A stretch of 64,000 nt of DNA, taken from an uncultured Flavobacterium sp. (lineage in GTDB: Bacteria > Bacteroidota > Bacteroidia > Flavobacteriales > Flavobacteriaceae). Below, piece by piece: positions 53,865-62,330 of the stretch (positions are counted from its first letter, which is position 1; each line of letters starts with the position of its first letter). The notes under the pieces were generated by a model. It was not told where the DNA came from, made no database searches, and saw only the letters and a program-made list of their open reading frames with translations. The DNA lies in the NCBI GenBank assembly GCA_943912855.1, contig CALTVC010000009.1, positions 105,567 to 169,566 on the forward strand, read 5' to 3'. Position numbers and translations under genes: made by a program.

Positions 53865-55553
53865 TTGAGTACCGAAGCCAAAAATAAGATTATCTATTTT
53901 ACTGAAGCCCAACTGCAAAGCATTACGTTGCCAGAGCGTTTTACTTTTCCGTTTTTCTACGAGCCGCATCCGCTTACAGAAATGGCTGTAGCACAGTTAC
54001 AACAGCATTTGGAAACTGCTGTACCCGAACATAACTTTGGGCTTACTAAAGGGCAGGAAGGATTAGTAATAGGTAAAATGTTTGGTGTACTCGTAGTGCA
54101 GGATGCCGAGGGGAAAGTTGGTTATTTATCAGGTTTCTCAGGTAAGCTGGCGGGCAGTAATGACCACCCTGAATTTGTACCGCCTGTGTTTGATATGCTT
54201 GAGGAGAATAGCTTTTTCCTGAAAGAACAATATGTACTTAATAGTATAAACGACACAGTCAAAGAGATAGAAAACAATCCGCAGTACATCAACCTGAAAC
54301 TTGAATTTGAAAAATATACTCTTGAGGCTGATAAAGAAATCAGTGATTTTAAGGAGTGCATAAAACAGAATAAATCCGACCGTAAAAGGCAGCGTACCGA
54401 ACAAAAAGCTAAACTTGATGCTACTGCTTTTGTTGATTTTGAGGCACTGATGGTAAAACAAAGCCTACACGATAAATACCGTTTTAACGTAGTGTGCCAA
54501 AGCTGGGAGCAATGCCTGGGTATGATAAAATCAGGTTTGGCGGAATTTGACAATAAAATCGAATCCCTTAAAAAAGAACGTAAAGAAAAATCTGCTGCCT
54601 TACAACAACAGCTTTTTGAGCAATACGCTTTTTTAAATCAACATGGAAAACTGAAAAGCCTCCACGATATTTTCAAGGAAACCGTTTTTGGGAAACCACC
54701 CGCAGCGGCAGGGGAGTGTGCCACGCCGAAATTGCTACAGTATGCTTTTCTACAGGGGTATAAACCTCTTGCCATGGCTGAGTTTTGGTGGGGCGCTCCT
54801 CCAAAATCTGAGGTGCGTAAGCACAAACAGTATTACCCGGCATGCACGGGTAAATGTAAGCCTATATTAGAGCATATGCTTGAAGGGATAGAAACCGATG
54901 AAAATCCATTTCTATTAAACCCTGGCGAAGGCAAACAGCTTGAAACCGTCTACGAAGACGAGTATTTTGTAGTGGTTAACAAACCTGCCGAACTTCTTTC
55001 GGTACCTGGTATTGCAATACACGATTCGGTATATACAAGGCTAAAGTATGCGTTTGGTAACATTGAACCACTTATTATTCATAGGCTTGATATGGCTACA
55101 TCAGGGCTGTTGGTTGTTGCAAAAACCAAAGATGCCCATAAAGACATACAGAAACAATTTCTAAAGCGTACAGTTACCAAGCGTTATACCGCTTTACTAT
55201 CGGGTGTTGTAAAAGATAACGAGGGAGAAATAGACCTCCCGCTACGTGGCGACCTGGATAACAGGCCAAGGCAGCTGGTATGTTTTGAGTTTGGAAAAAA
55301 GGCAACCACGAAGTACAAGGTCATTGAACGAAATCCCGACGGTACAACCAAAATCCACTTTTGGCCATTAACAGGCAGAACCCATCAGTTGCGTATGCAT
55401 TCGGCACATGAACTTGGTTTAAATGCACCCATAGTTGGAGATGACCTTTACGGTACTGCTTCACACAGGCTTCATTTGCATGCCGCTTCTCTTCAGTTTG
55501 TGCATCCTGCTACTGGGCAGTTAATGACTTTTGAAGCAAAAGAAGAATTTTAA
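53865..55553 (+). CDS. RluA family pseudouridine synthase with long N-terminal extension (562 aa)
   Basis: Converts specific uridines in RNA to pseudouridine. The catalytic domain is C-terminal (about 360-562), with HRLDMATSGLLVVAKT (Asp409 nucleophile), GRTHQLRMH and a RxLHLHA-type end. The N-terminal 350 residues hold FPFFYEPHPLTEMA, a GYLSGFSGKL segment, a long coiled coil (about 140-260) and a Cys-containing YYPACTGKC. No Met codon precedes the conserved N-terminus after the promoter, so I propose the TTG at 53865 (decoded as Met, then STEAKNK) as the start. An upstream Met in the same frame (53643) would overlap the divergent gene. Confidence 0.85.
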   Translation: MSTEAKNKIIYFTEAQLQSITLPERFTFPFFYEPHPLTEMAVAQLQQHLETAVPEHNFGLTKGQEGLVIGKMFGVLVVQDAEGKVGYLSGFSGKLAGSNDHPEFVPPVFDMLEENSFFLKEQYVLNSINDTVKEIENNPQYINLKLEFEKYTLEADKEISDFKECIKQNKSDRKRQRTEQKAKLDATAFVDFEALMVKQSLHDKYRFNVVCQSWEQCLGMIKSGLAEFDNKIESLKKERKEKSAALQQQLFEQYAFLNQHGKLKSLHDIFKETVFGKPPAAAGECATPKLLQYAFLQGYKPLAMAEFWWGAPPKSEVRKHKQYYPACTGKCKPILEHMLEGIETDENPFLLNPGEGKQLETVYEDEYFVVVNKPAELLSVPGIAIHDSVYTRLKYAFGNIEPLIIHRLDMATSGLLVVAKTKDAHKDIQKQFLKRTVTKRYTALLSGVVKDNEGEIDLPLRGDLDNRPRQLVCFEFGKKATTKYKVIERNPDGTTKIHFWPLTGRTHQLRMHSAHELGLNAPIVGDDLYGTASHRLHLHAASLQFVHPATGQLMTFEAKEEF

Positions 55554-55791
55554 TAATTATGGTTTTTTTACTTTGCTAATTATCACGATTTAGTCTGGTT
55601 ATTTTAGTGTTTTTTCGTAATTAAATGTCATAGTATTAATGCGCTTAGGCGTAAAAATAGTATTGAAATCGATTTAGTTTGTTGTTAACTGAAAAAATTA
55701 GTGTATTTTTCACACATATTTTTTACCTGTTCATTTTTACGGGTAAAATTTAGAAGAATTCATTTTTTCCAAAATCACAACTTACTAATAA
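55554..55791 (+). promoter_or_regulatory. Regulatory region upstream of the GH27/GH51 operon
   Basis: AT-rich, gene-free 238 bp. ACGATTTAGT at 55585-55594 is identical to 34559-34568 near SusC, and TCGATTTAGTT at 55669-55679 is similar; the latter overlaps the palindrome AAATCGATTT (55666-55675). No exact TAnnTTTG element is visible, so the promoter probably needs an activator. Confidence 0.45.
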
Positions 55792-57621
55792 ATGAAAAAA
55801 ACACTTGTTACCGTTTTTGCCCTTATGGCATCAATAGTGAGCCAGGCGCAAAAAACAAAAACTTCTGATTTTCACAGTTGGGCACAAACGCCGCCAATGG
55901 GCTGGAACAGCTGGGACTGTTTTGGGCCTACCGTAACCGAAGACGAGGTAAAAGCCAATGCTGATTACATGGCTAAAAACCTGAAGCAATTTGGTTGGGA
56001 ATACGTGGTGGTAGACATTCGCTGGTATGTAGCCAACGATAAATCACACGGTTATAACGAAAGAGACCCTCAATTTAATATAGACGAATATGGCCGTTTT
56101 ATGCCGGCTGTTAACCGTTTCCCTTCTTCAGCCAACGGTAAGGGCTTTAAACCGCTTGCTGATTACCTGCATAGCAAAGGGCTAAAATTTGGTATACACA
56201 TTATGCGTGGTGTGCCGGTTGTAGCCGTTAAGCAGGGACTTCCTATTAAAGGAACTAAAGTAACTGCAAAAGATATTTATTCTCCTGAAGACCAGTGTTT
56301 GTGGCTGAGGGATATGTATACCATTAAACCGAATGTTCCGGGTGCACAGGAGTATTACAATTCTATTTTTGAATTATATGCCTCATGGGGGCTTGATTTT
56401 GTAAAGATAGATGATCTTTCCAGCCCTATCTATTTTACCGAAGAGGTAAACATGATACGTAAGGCTATAGACCGTACAGGACGAAAAATAGTACTGAGTA
56501 CATCTCCGGGCGAAACACCATTGGATCACGCCGATCACGTACAGAGCCATGCCAATATGTGGCGTACCGTAGGTGATTTCTGGGACAGCTGGGGGCAACT
56601 ACGCGACCACTTTGATGTATTTGAACGTTGGAACAAATGGCGTGCACCGGGCGCGTATCCAGATGGGGATATGCTTCCATTAGGTAAACTTGGCATCCGT
56701 GCTGAGCGTGGCGATACCCGTATGACCAACTTTACCAAAGACGAACAGTATACACTTATGAGCCTTTGGGCAATATTTAAATCGCCATTAATGTTTGGTG
56801 GTCACTTACCAGATAACGATGCGTTTACACTTTCGCTTATAACCAATAAAAATGTGCTTGATGTTGTAAACAAAAGTTACAATAACAAACAGCTATTCAA
56901 TGATGAAGAAAAAGCGGCCTGGATTGCCGATAGCCCTGTAAAAGGACAGAAGTACCTGGCTGTGTTTAATAAAGCCGACCAACAGCTTGCTGTTGAAGAA
57001 AAATCGGTTTGGACGAGTGCCGTTATAGGTAGGAATACTCCTGGGCAAGGTACGTTTGCCGATGTGAACATTAAAGGTGCCAAAAAGCTATACCTTGTAG
57101 CGCTTGATGGTGGAGATAATTACGACTGGGATCACGCCGACTGGATAAATCCGGTGCTTTACAGTGGCAAAGACTCACTTTCACTAACAACCGTTAAGTG
57201 GAAAAACGCGGTATCGGGCTGGGAAAAAGTATTGGTAAATAAAGGGGTATCAGGTGGTGATCTGGTTGTAAATAAAAAGAAGTACAACTATGGTTTCGGT
57301 ACGCATTCTAATTCTATTATAGAGTTTGATCTGCCTGAAGGGTACAACCGTTTTAAAGTAAATGTAGGGTTAGACAATGCTGCAGCCATGCAAAACGCGG
57401 GCGGTACTGTAAAATTCCTGATTTTTACAGAGAATCCTTCGGGACCTGTAGTGCCACCGTCATCTAAGATAACTATCAATCTTGCCGATCTTGGCTATAA
57501 AGGAGCCTGCGTGGTAACTGACCTTTGGAGCGGTAAAAAAGTTGGCACGTTTACGGGTACGTTTACTACAGAGATTAACAAGCACGGAGCGGGACTTTAT
57601 TCTGTTCAGCCTGCTAAATAA
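55792..57621 (+). CDS. GH27 family glycosidase with inserted NPCBM-like domain (609 aa)
   Basis: Retaining alpha-galactosidase or beta-L-arabinopyranosidase. Signal peptide 1-19 (IVSQAQ). The barrel starts TPPMGWNSWDCFGPTV, with nucleophile Asp207 in FVKIDDLSS and the acid/base region NMWRTVGDFWDSW. The C-terminal beta domain begins near KYLAVFNKADQQ and is interrupted by an NPCBM-like module (about 420-540: VSGWEKVLVNKGVSGGDLVV, YGFGTHSNSIIEFDLP), then resumes with ITINLADLGYKGACVVTDLW. The arabinose context favours arabinopyranosidase or alpha-galactosidase activity on arabinogalactan. Confidence 0.9.
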   Translation: MKKTLVTVFALMASIVSQAQKTKTSDFHSWAQTPPMGWNSWDCFGPTVTEDEVKANADYMAKNLKQFGWEYVVVDIRWYVANDKSHGYNERDPQFNIDEYGRFMPAVNRFPSSANGKGFKPLADYLHSKGLKFGIHIMRGVPVVAVKQGLPIKGTKVTAKDIYSPEDQCLWLRDMYTIKPNVPGAQEYYNSIFELYASWGLDFVKIDDLSSPIYFTEEVNMIRKAIDRTGRKIVLSTSPGETPLDHADHVQSHANMWRTVGDFWDSWGQLRDHFDVFERWNKWRAPGAYPDGDMLPLGKLGIRAERGDTRMTNFTKDEQYTLMSLWAIFKSPLMFGGHLPDNDAFTLSLITNKNVLDVVNKSYNNKQLFNDEEKAAWIADSPVKGQKYLAVFNKADQQLAVEEKSVWTSAVIGRNTPGQGTFADVNIKGAKKLYLVALDGGDNYDWDHADWINPVLYSGKDSLSLTTVKWKNAVSGWEKVLVNKGVSGGDLVVNKKKYNYGFGTHSNSIIEFDLPEGYNRFKVNVGLDNAAAMQNAGGTVKFLIFTENPSGPVVPPSSKITINLADLGYKGACVVTDLWSGKKVGTFTGTFTTEINKHGAGLYSVQPAK

Positions 57622-57635
57622 CCATTACTTTTATT

Positions 57636-60182
57636 ATGAACATCATGAAGAATAAAATACTGCTTATAATGCTCTGCTTTATACAGTTGCTGGCAATAGC
57701 CGCTCCTGTAAAGCCGGCGCCGGGCAAAGTATATCTTTTTGCGTATGCCACTAATAAAGATAAAGGGCATAGGGGACTTCACTTTGCGTGGAGTAACGAC
57801 AAAACAAACTGGTTTGGCATAGGGCCTGAGCATAGCTTTTTAAAGAGTGATTACGGTGCCTGGGGTTCTGAAAAAAGAATGCTTAACCCTTATCTGTTTA
57901 AAGACGCTTCAGGGCTATACCATTGTGTATGGAGTCTTAACGAAAAAGATGCTGTTTTTGCGCACACTACCTCTAAGGACTTAATCATTTGGAGGGGACA
58001 AAACTATTTTGCTACTAGCGACAGCGGTAATGCAGAACAGGTTACCATACAGCAAAACCAAGGAAACTTTGTGGTGAGTTGGCTTAATGCCAAAGACGGC
58101 AAATATTACGCAAGGTCTACAAAGGATTTTAAAACACTTTCGGCTACAAAGCAGATAGAAAACCAAAAAGACAACAGGCAGAAGATTCGACTGAATGATG
58201 CTGAGCTAACCGGTACTATGCTTGAGGTTTCTTGGGAAACGGTAGACGGTCTTAACAAGGCTATGGAAGCAGAGCGTTTCCGTACAAAGCAAAATGCCGC
58301 TTCGCCCAAGTCAGACAGTTTACAGTTTGTAAACCTTAAACCGCTGGAAGCTACGATTACCATTAAGGCTAAGGATTCAAAGAAAATCAGTCCGCTACTT
58401 ACGGGAATTTTCTTTGAAGACATTAATTACGCTGCCGATGGCGGACTTTATGCCGAACTGGTACAAAACCGCGATTTTGAATATTCGGGTCATGATAAGC
58501 GTTATAACGACAAGAACTGGAATGCCCTAACTGCCTGGAAAGGTACTTTTACGTTAGACAGTCTTCAGCCTGTACATCAAAATAATAAGCATTATGCGGT
58601 TGTAAATAACGCATCGCTTATTAATGTAGGATACGACGGAATTGCCGTAACAAAAGGCGAGGTATATAACTTTTCTCTATTCGCTAAAAAGCTTGAAGGT
58701 AAGGGAGCTATACTTGTTGAGTTAGTAAATGATAAAGGAGCTACAGTTGCGTCTGCTAAAGTTAATGCATCTGCAACAACCTGGAAAAAATACGAACTTA
58801 CTTTAAAACCGAATACTACTGTAACAGCTGGCACGCTAAAGCTAACTGTAGAAGGTAAAGCTGGTCTGGATGTAATTTCGTTATTCCCGAAGAATACATT
58901 TAAAGGTCATAAAAACGGACTTCGTAAAGACCTTGCAGAAACCGTAGCGGGTATTAACCCTACATTTATGCGTTTCCCGGGTGGATGTGTAGCACATGGC
59001 GATGGTCTTGGTAATATTTATAAATGGAAAAACACCATTGGTCCAGTTGAAAGCCGTGTTCAGCAACGCAACCTTTGGGGGTATCACCAAAGCATGGGGC
59101 TTGGTTTCTTTGAGTATTTCCAGTTTTGTGAAGACATTAATGCCGAACCCGTTCCGGTACTTGCTGCCGGTGTTCCATGTCAAAACTCTGCCGACGGAGG
59201 GGCAGGACAGCAGTTTGGTATTCCTATGAAACATATGGATGAGTATGTTCAGGATGTACTCGACCTGATAGAATATGCTAACGGCAGTGTAAACACCGTT
59301 TGGGGCAAGAAACGTGCCGAGGCAGGTCACCCTAAACCATTTAACCTTAAATACATTGGGATAGGTAACGAAGACCTTATTACCGATGTTTTTGAAGAAC
59401 GCTATACCATGATAGTGGAAGCAGTTAGGAAAAAATACCCACAGATTACCATAATAGGTACGGTAGGTCCGTTTAACGAGGGGGCTGATTACCGTGAAGG
59501 CTGGGCAATAGCCGATAAGCTGAAACTGCCTATGGTAGATGAACATTATTACCAAAGTCCGGGCTGGTTTATAAACAACCAGGATTTTTACGATAGCTAT
59601 GACCGTAGCCGTTCTAAGGTATACCTTGGCGAATACGCCTCATGGGGAAGTACATTGTACAATGCCCTTGCAGAAGCGCTTTACCTGACTGCCCTGGAAC
59701 GTAATGCCGATGTAGTGAGCATGGCTTCATACGCGCCGTTATTGGCTAAGGAAGGCCACACGCAGTGGAATCCTGATATGATTTACTTTAATAATACCGA
59801 AGTTAAGCCTACGGTTAACTATTATGTACAGCAACTATTCGGGCAAAATGCCGGAGATAAATATCTTCAAAACGATATTGTGCTTAACAATGAAGATGCT
59901 GATATTTCGAAGCGCTTTGGTGTTTCGGCTGTTACTAAAGATGCAGATGGTAGTATAGTATTAAAACTAGTAAACGTTTTGCCTACTACTGTAAGTACAA
60001 AGCTGGCGTTGCAAGACACTAATGTGTCTACAAATACTGTAGAGTGTACAGTGCTGAAGGGTAACCCAAGCAGCAAGCAGGCGTTGCCTGTTACAAGAGT
60101 CCTTAAACAGTTTGGCGGTAATATAACTTTAGAGCCTTACTCTATGACAGTGCTTAAGTTTAAGCCAGCTTCTAAGAAATAA
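57636..60182 (+). CDS. GH51 alpha-L-arabinofuranosidase with N-terminal GH43-like domain (848 aa)
   Basis: Releases terminal arabinofuranose from arabinan or arabinogalactan. Signal peptide about 1-23. Residues 30 to about 235 look like a GH43-type propeller fragment (KVYLFAYATN, GLHFAWSNDKTNWFG, NPYLFKDASGLYHCVWS), but the position of the catalytic Asp is Asn84, so this part is probably a binding module. About 245-330 opens the GH51 region (LLTGIFFEDINYAADGGLYAEL), with a CBM4-like insert to about 420; the barrel has acid Glu579 in GIGNEDL and nucleophile Glu666 in YLGEYASW. Start could also be the Met at 57645. It follows GH27 by 14 bp and ends the operon. Confidence 0.9.
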   Translation: MNIMKNKILLIMLCFIQLLAIAAPVKPAPGKVYLFAYATNKDKGHRGLHFAWSNDKTNWFGIGPEHSFLKSDYGAWGSEKRMLNPYLFKDASGLYHCVWSLNEKDAVFAHTTSKDLIIWRGQNYFATSDSGNAEQVTIQQNQGNFVVSWLNAKDGKYYARSTKDFKTLSATKQIENQKDNRQKIRLNDAELTGTMLEVSWETVDGLNKAMEAERFRTKQNAASPKSDSLQFVNLKPLEATITIKAKDSKKISPLLTGIFFEDINYAADGGLYAELVQNRDFEYSGHDKRYNDKNWNALTAWKGTFTLDSLQPVHQNNKHYAVVNNASLINVGYDGIAVTKGEVYNFSLFAKKLEGKGAILVELVNDKGATVASAKVNASATTWKKYELTLKPNTTVTAGTLKLTVEGKAGLDVISLFPKNTFKGHKNGLRKDLAETVAGINPTFMRFPGGCVAHGDGLGNIYKWKNTIGPVESRVQQRNLWGYHQSMGLGFFEYFQFCEDINAEPVPVLAAGVPCQNSADGGAGQQFGIPMKHMDEYVQDVLDLIEYANGSVNTVWGKKRAEAGHPKPFNLKYIGIGNEDLITDVFEERYTMIVEAVRKKYPQITIIGTVGPFNEGADYREGWAIADKLKLPMVDEHYYQSPGWFINNQDFYDSYDRSRSKVYLGEYASWGSTLYNALAEALYLTALERNADVVSMASYAPLLAKEGHTQWNPDMIYFNNTEVKPTVNYYVQQLFGQNAGDKYLQNDIVLNNEDADISKRFGVSAVTKDADGSIVLKLVNVLPTTVSTKLALQDTNVSTNTVECTVLKGNPSSKQALPVTRVLKQFGGNITLEPYSMTVLKFKPASKK

Positions 60183-60214
60183 GACATAACAATCAGGAAA
60201 TTGTTTTTTACTTA

Positions 60215-60250
60215 AAACCCTGAATGCTTTTTCAGCATTCAGGGTTTTTC
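60215..60250 (+). terminator. Terminator of the GH27/GH51 operon
   Basis: A perfect 14-bp stem AAACCCTGAATGCT (60215-60228)/AGCATTCAGGGTTT (60234-60247), loop TTTTC, followed by T residues. Confidence 0.93.
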
Positions 60251-60294
60251 TTTACTATTAAGGATTTAAGCAATACTTTTTAAGGAACATTTTT

Positions 60295-60324
60295 TTGTTG
60301 GATTAAAATTAATAATTATGTTTG
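60295..60324 (+). promoter_or_regulatory. Promoter of the pectin esterase operon
   Basis: TTG at 60295-60297, 19 bp, TATGTTTG at 60317-60324; both exact. RNA start is expected near 60330, about 48 bases before the start codon. Confidence 0.78.
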
Positions 60325-60378
60325 TGTAATCGATTGCGCTTTTAAGTTTTCGCAGTTCAATAATGTCATAATTTTGTT

Positions 60379-61314
60379 ATGAGGAATTTTTATGTTTTTT
60401 GTTTGTGTATACTGCATCTGGCTTTATTTGCCCAGATGCAATCGGATACTTCGTATACACCATATAGCACTTACAAAAAGGACATAAAAAAATATCCTTT
60501 TATAAAAATTGCAACAAAGCCCCAAAGCGCTCTTTTGGAAAACAAAAAACAATTGGTTTACAAGACCATTGGAGGTAGAGCTTTACATCTTGATGCCTTT
60601 TTCAATCCTAAAGGAAAGAAACTTCCTGCCGTAATATTGGTGCACGGTGGTGGTTGGAAATCAGGTAATAAAGAGCACATGCGCCTTATGGCTCAGCAAA
60701 TAGCTTTAAAGGGATACAGTTGTTTTTGTGTTGAATACAGGCTTTCGGGTGAAGCGCAGTATCCTGAAGGTATTTTTGATATTAAAGAAGCCATAAAGTA
60801 TGTAAAGGCCAACGCTGCTAAGTTTAATACTGACCCTAAGAAAGTAGCTATTTTAGGTTGTTCATCGGGTGGGCAAATGGCTACATTGATTGGTACCACA
60901 AACAACAATGTTACCTTCGAAGGTAAAAGTAAGATAAAGCAAAAAGCATCGGTACAGGCTATTATAGATATGGATGGCGTATTGGCATTCCATCATCCTG
61001 AATCAGAAGAGTCTGGCGTGGCTGCGCAATGGCTTGGTGGTACTTACAATGAGACGCCGGAAATATGGGAACAGGCTTCGGCACTTACGCATACGGATAA
61101 AAATACTCCTCCCATACTATTTATAAATAGTGATAAGCCACGTTTCCACGGCGGGCGTGATGATATGATAAAAATACTGGATAAATTCGGCATCTATCAT
61201 GAAACCAAAACCATTGATAATTCACCACATTCCTTTTGGTTTTTTGAACCCTGGTTTGATGACATAGTAGATTGGTCGGTTCAGTTTCTTGACAAAATTT
61301 TCAAACAAAACTAA
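60379..61314 (+). CDS. Alpha/beta-hydrolase esterase, probably carbohydrate esterase (311 aa)
   Basis: Exported hydrolase; signal peptide about 1-18 (LHLALFAQ). Oxyanion hole HGGGW, nucleophile Ser162 in GCSSGGQ, and catalytic His284 in NSPHSFWFF are present; the acid is probably in FINSDKPRF. The fold resembles BD-FAE/esterase-lipase proteins that remove acetyl groups from polysaccharides. First gene of a run with DUF4861, CE8 and CE12 genes, so an acetyl- or feruloyl-pectin esterase role is likely. Confidence 0.82.
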   Translation: MRNFYVFCLCILHLALFAQMQSDTSYTPYSTYKKDIKKYPFIKIATKPQSALLENKKQLVYKTIGGRALHLDAFFNPKGKKLPAVILVHGGGWKSGNKEHMRLMAQQIALKGYSCFCVEYRLSGEAQYPEGIFDIKEAIKYVKANAAKFNTDPKKVAILGCSSGGQMATLIGTTNNNVTFEGKSKIKQKASVQAIIDMDGVLAFHHPESEESGVAAQWLGGTYNETPEIWEQASALTHTDKNTPPILFINSDKPRFHGGRDDMIKILDKFGIYHETKTIDNSPHSFWFFEPWFDDIVDWSVQFLDKIFKQN

Positions 61315-61328
61315 AATATTTCATACCA

Positions 61329-62309
61329 ATGAAAACAGTAAAAATTACGGCTCTAATCATAGCATTATGCCTGCAGTTTGGAGCCTGTGCCCAAACAAAG
61401 AAAGCAACAAAAGCACCTCAAAAGAAAGGTAAAGCCTATGCCGAATTGTCTATTAAAGAAGGTGGTAAATGGGAAGGGCGAAAATATATAGGTGGCACCT
61501 TTAAAAATGTAGATAGCCTGGATGTGCCTAAATCGCATTGGGATCATTCGTTCTTTATACGTTATGAAGGGCCGGGTTGGGAGTCTAACAAAATAGGGTA
61601 TCGCCTTTACCTTGACTGGAGGAATGCCATAGACATTTTTGGTAAGCTTACCGATACACTTGTACTGCCACAGGTAGGGCAGGATGGGTTTGAATCCTAC
61701 CATCATCCGGCTCCGTGGGGTATGGATATTCTTAAAGCAGGTAAAGCAATGGGAATAGGAGCTATAGGCAGATACAATGGTACAGAAGTACTGCACTTTA
61801 AAGAGGTGGATAATACATCGGCTAAGGTAGCTAACGGAGGGAAAGAGTCAACCGTAACGGTAAACTACAAAGGCTGGAAAACCGACAATGATAAGATTGA
61901 TTTTCAGTCGAAACTTTCTATTAAGCCAAATGAGCGTCATACAAGGCATACTATTACCGCTTCACAAAAAATAGAAGGCATATGTACCAGCATTGTAAAG
62001 TTTAAAGACATTGAGCTGGTTAAAAAAGAAAGTGCCGATAAAAAGTGGGCATACATAGCCACTTATGGTACGCAGACTCTTGTGCCGGATAAACTGGGTA
62101 TGGCCATTTTCTATGAAGTTAGTACCGTGAAAGAACAGGTAGAATCGCAGTATGACCACCTGCTTGTATTTAAACCAACGACAGCTCCTGTCACTTTTTA
62201 TTTCCTTGGTGCGTGGGAACAGGAAGTAGGAGGTATTAAAACTCAGGAGGAGTTTTATAAATACCTTGACGGCAAACTTAAAGAGCTGACCAAAACAGGT
62301 AAAATATAA
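61329..62309 (+). CDS. DUF4861 family lipoprotein (326 aa)
   Basis: An exported protein with lipobox FGAC (Cys20), followed by a Lys-rich linker. The core matches the DUF4861 pattern: DHSFFIRYEGPGWESNKIGYRLYLDWRNAID split by loops, HHPAPWGMDILKAGKAMGIGA, and a YFLGAWEQE end. This beta-rich family is found in Bacteroidota pectin and uronic-acid loci, but its activity is not established. It lies 14 bp after the esterase and 21 bp before the pectin methylesterase. A role in rhamnogalacturonan processing is inferred from position. Confidence 0.8.
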   Translation: MKTVKITALIIALCLQFGACAQTKKATKAPQKKGKAYAELSIKEGGKWEGRKYIGGTFKNVDSLDVPKSHWDHSFFIRYEGPGWESNKIGYRLYLDWRNAIDIFGKLTDTLVLPQVGQDGFESYHHPAPWGMDILKAGKAMGIGAIGRYNGTEVLHFKEVDNTSAKVANGGKESTVTVNYKGWKTDNDKIDFQSKLSIKPNERHTRHTITASQKIEGICTSIVKFKDIELVKKESADKKWAYIATYGTQTLVPDKLGMAIFYEVSTVKEQVESQYDHLLVFKPTTAPVTFYFLGAWEQEVGGIKTQEEFYKYLDGKLKELTKTGKI

Positions 62310-62330
62310 ATGTTAGCGATAGTGATTCGT

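Noticed and set aside
58881..59555. Minus-strand open frame of 224 codons inside the GH51 gene
   Set aside because: Overlaps the GH51 catalytic barrel in antisense; Tyr/Phe-rich nonsense composition.
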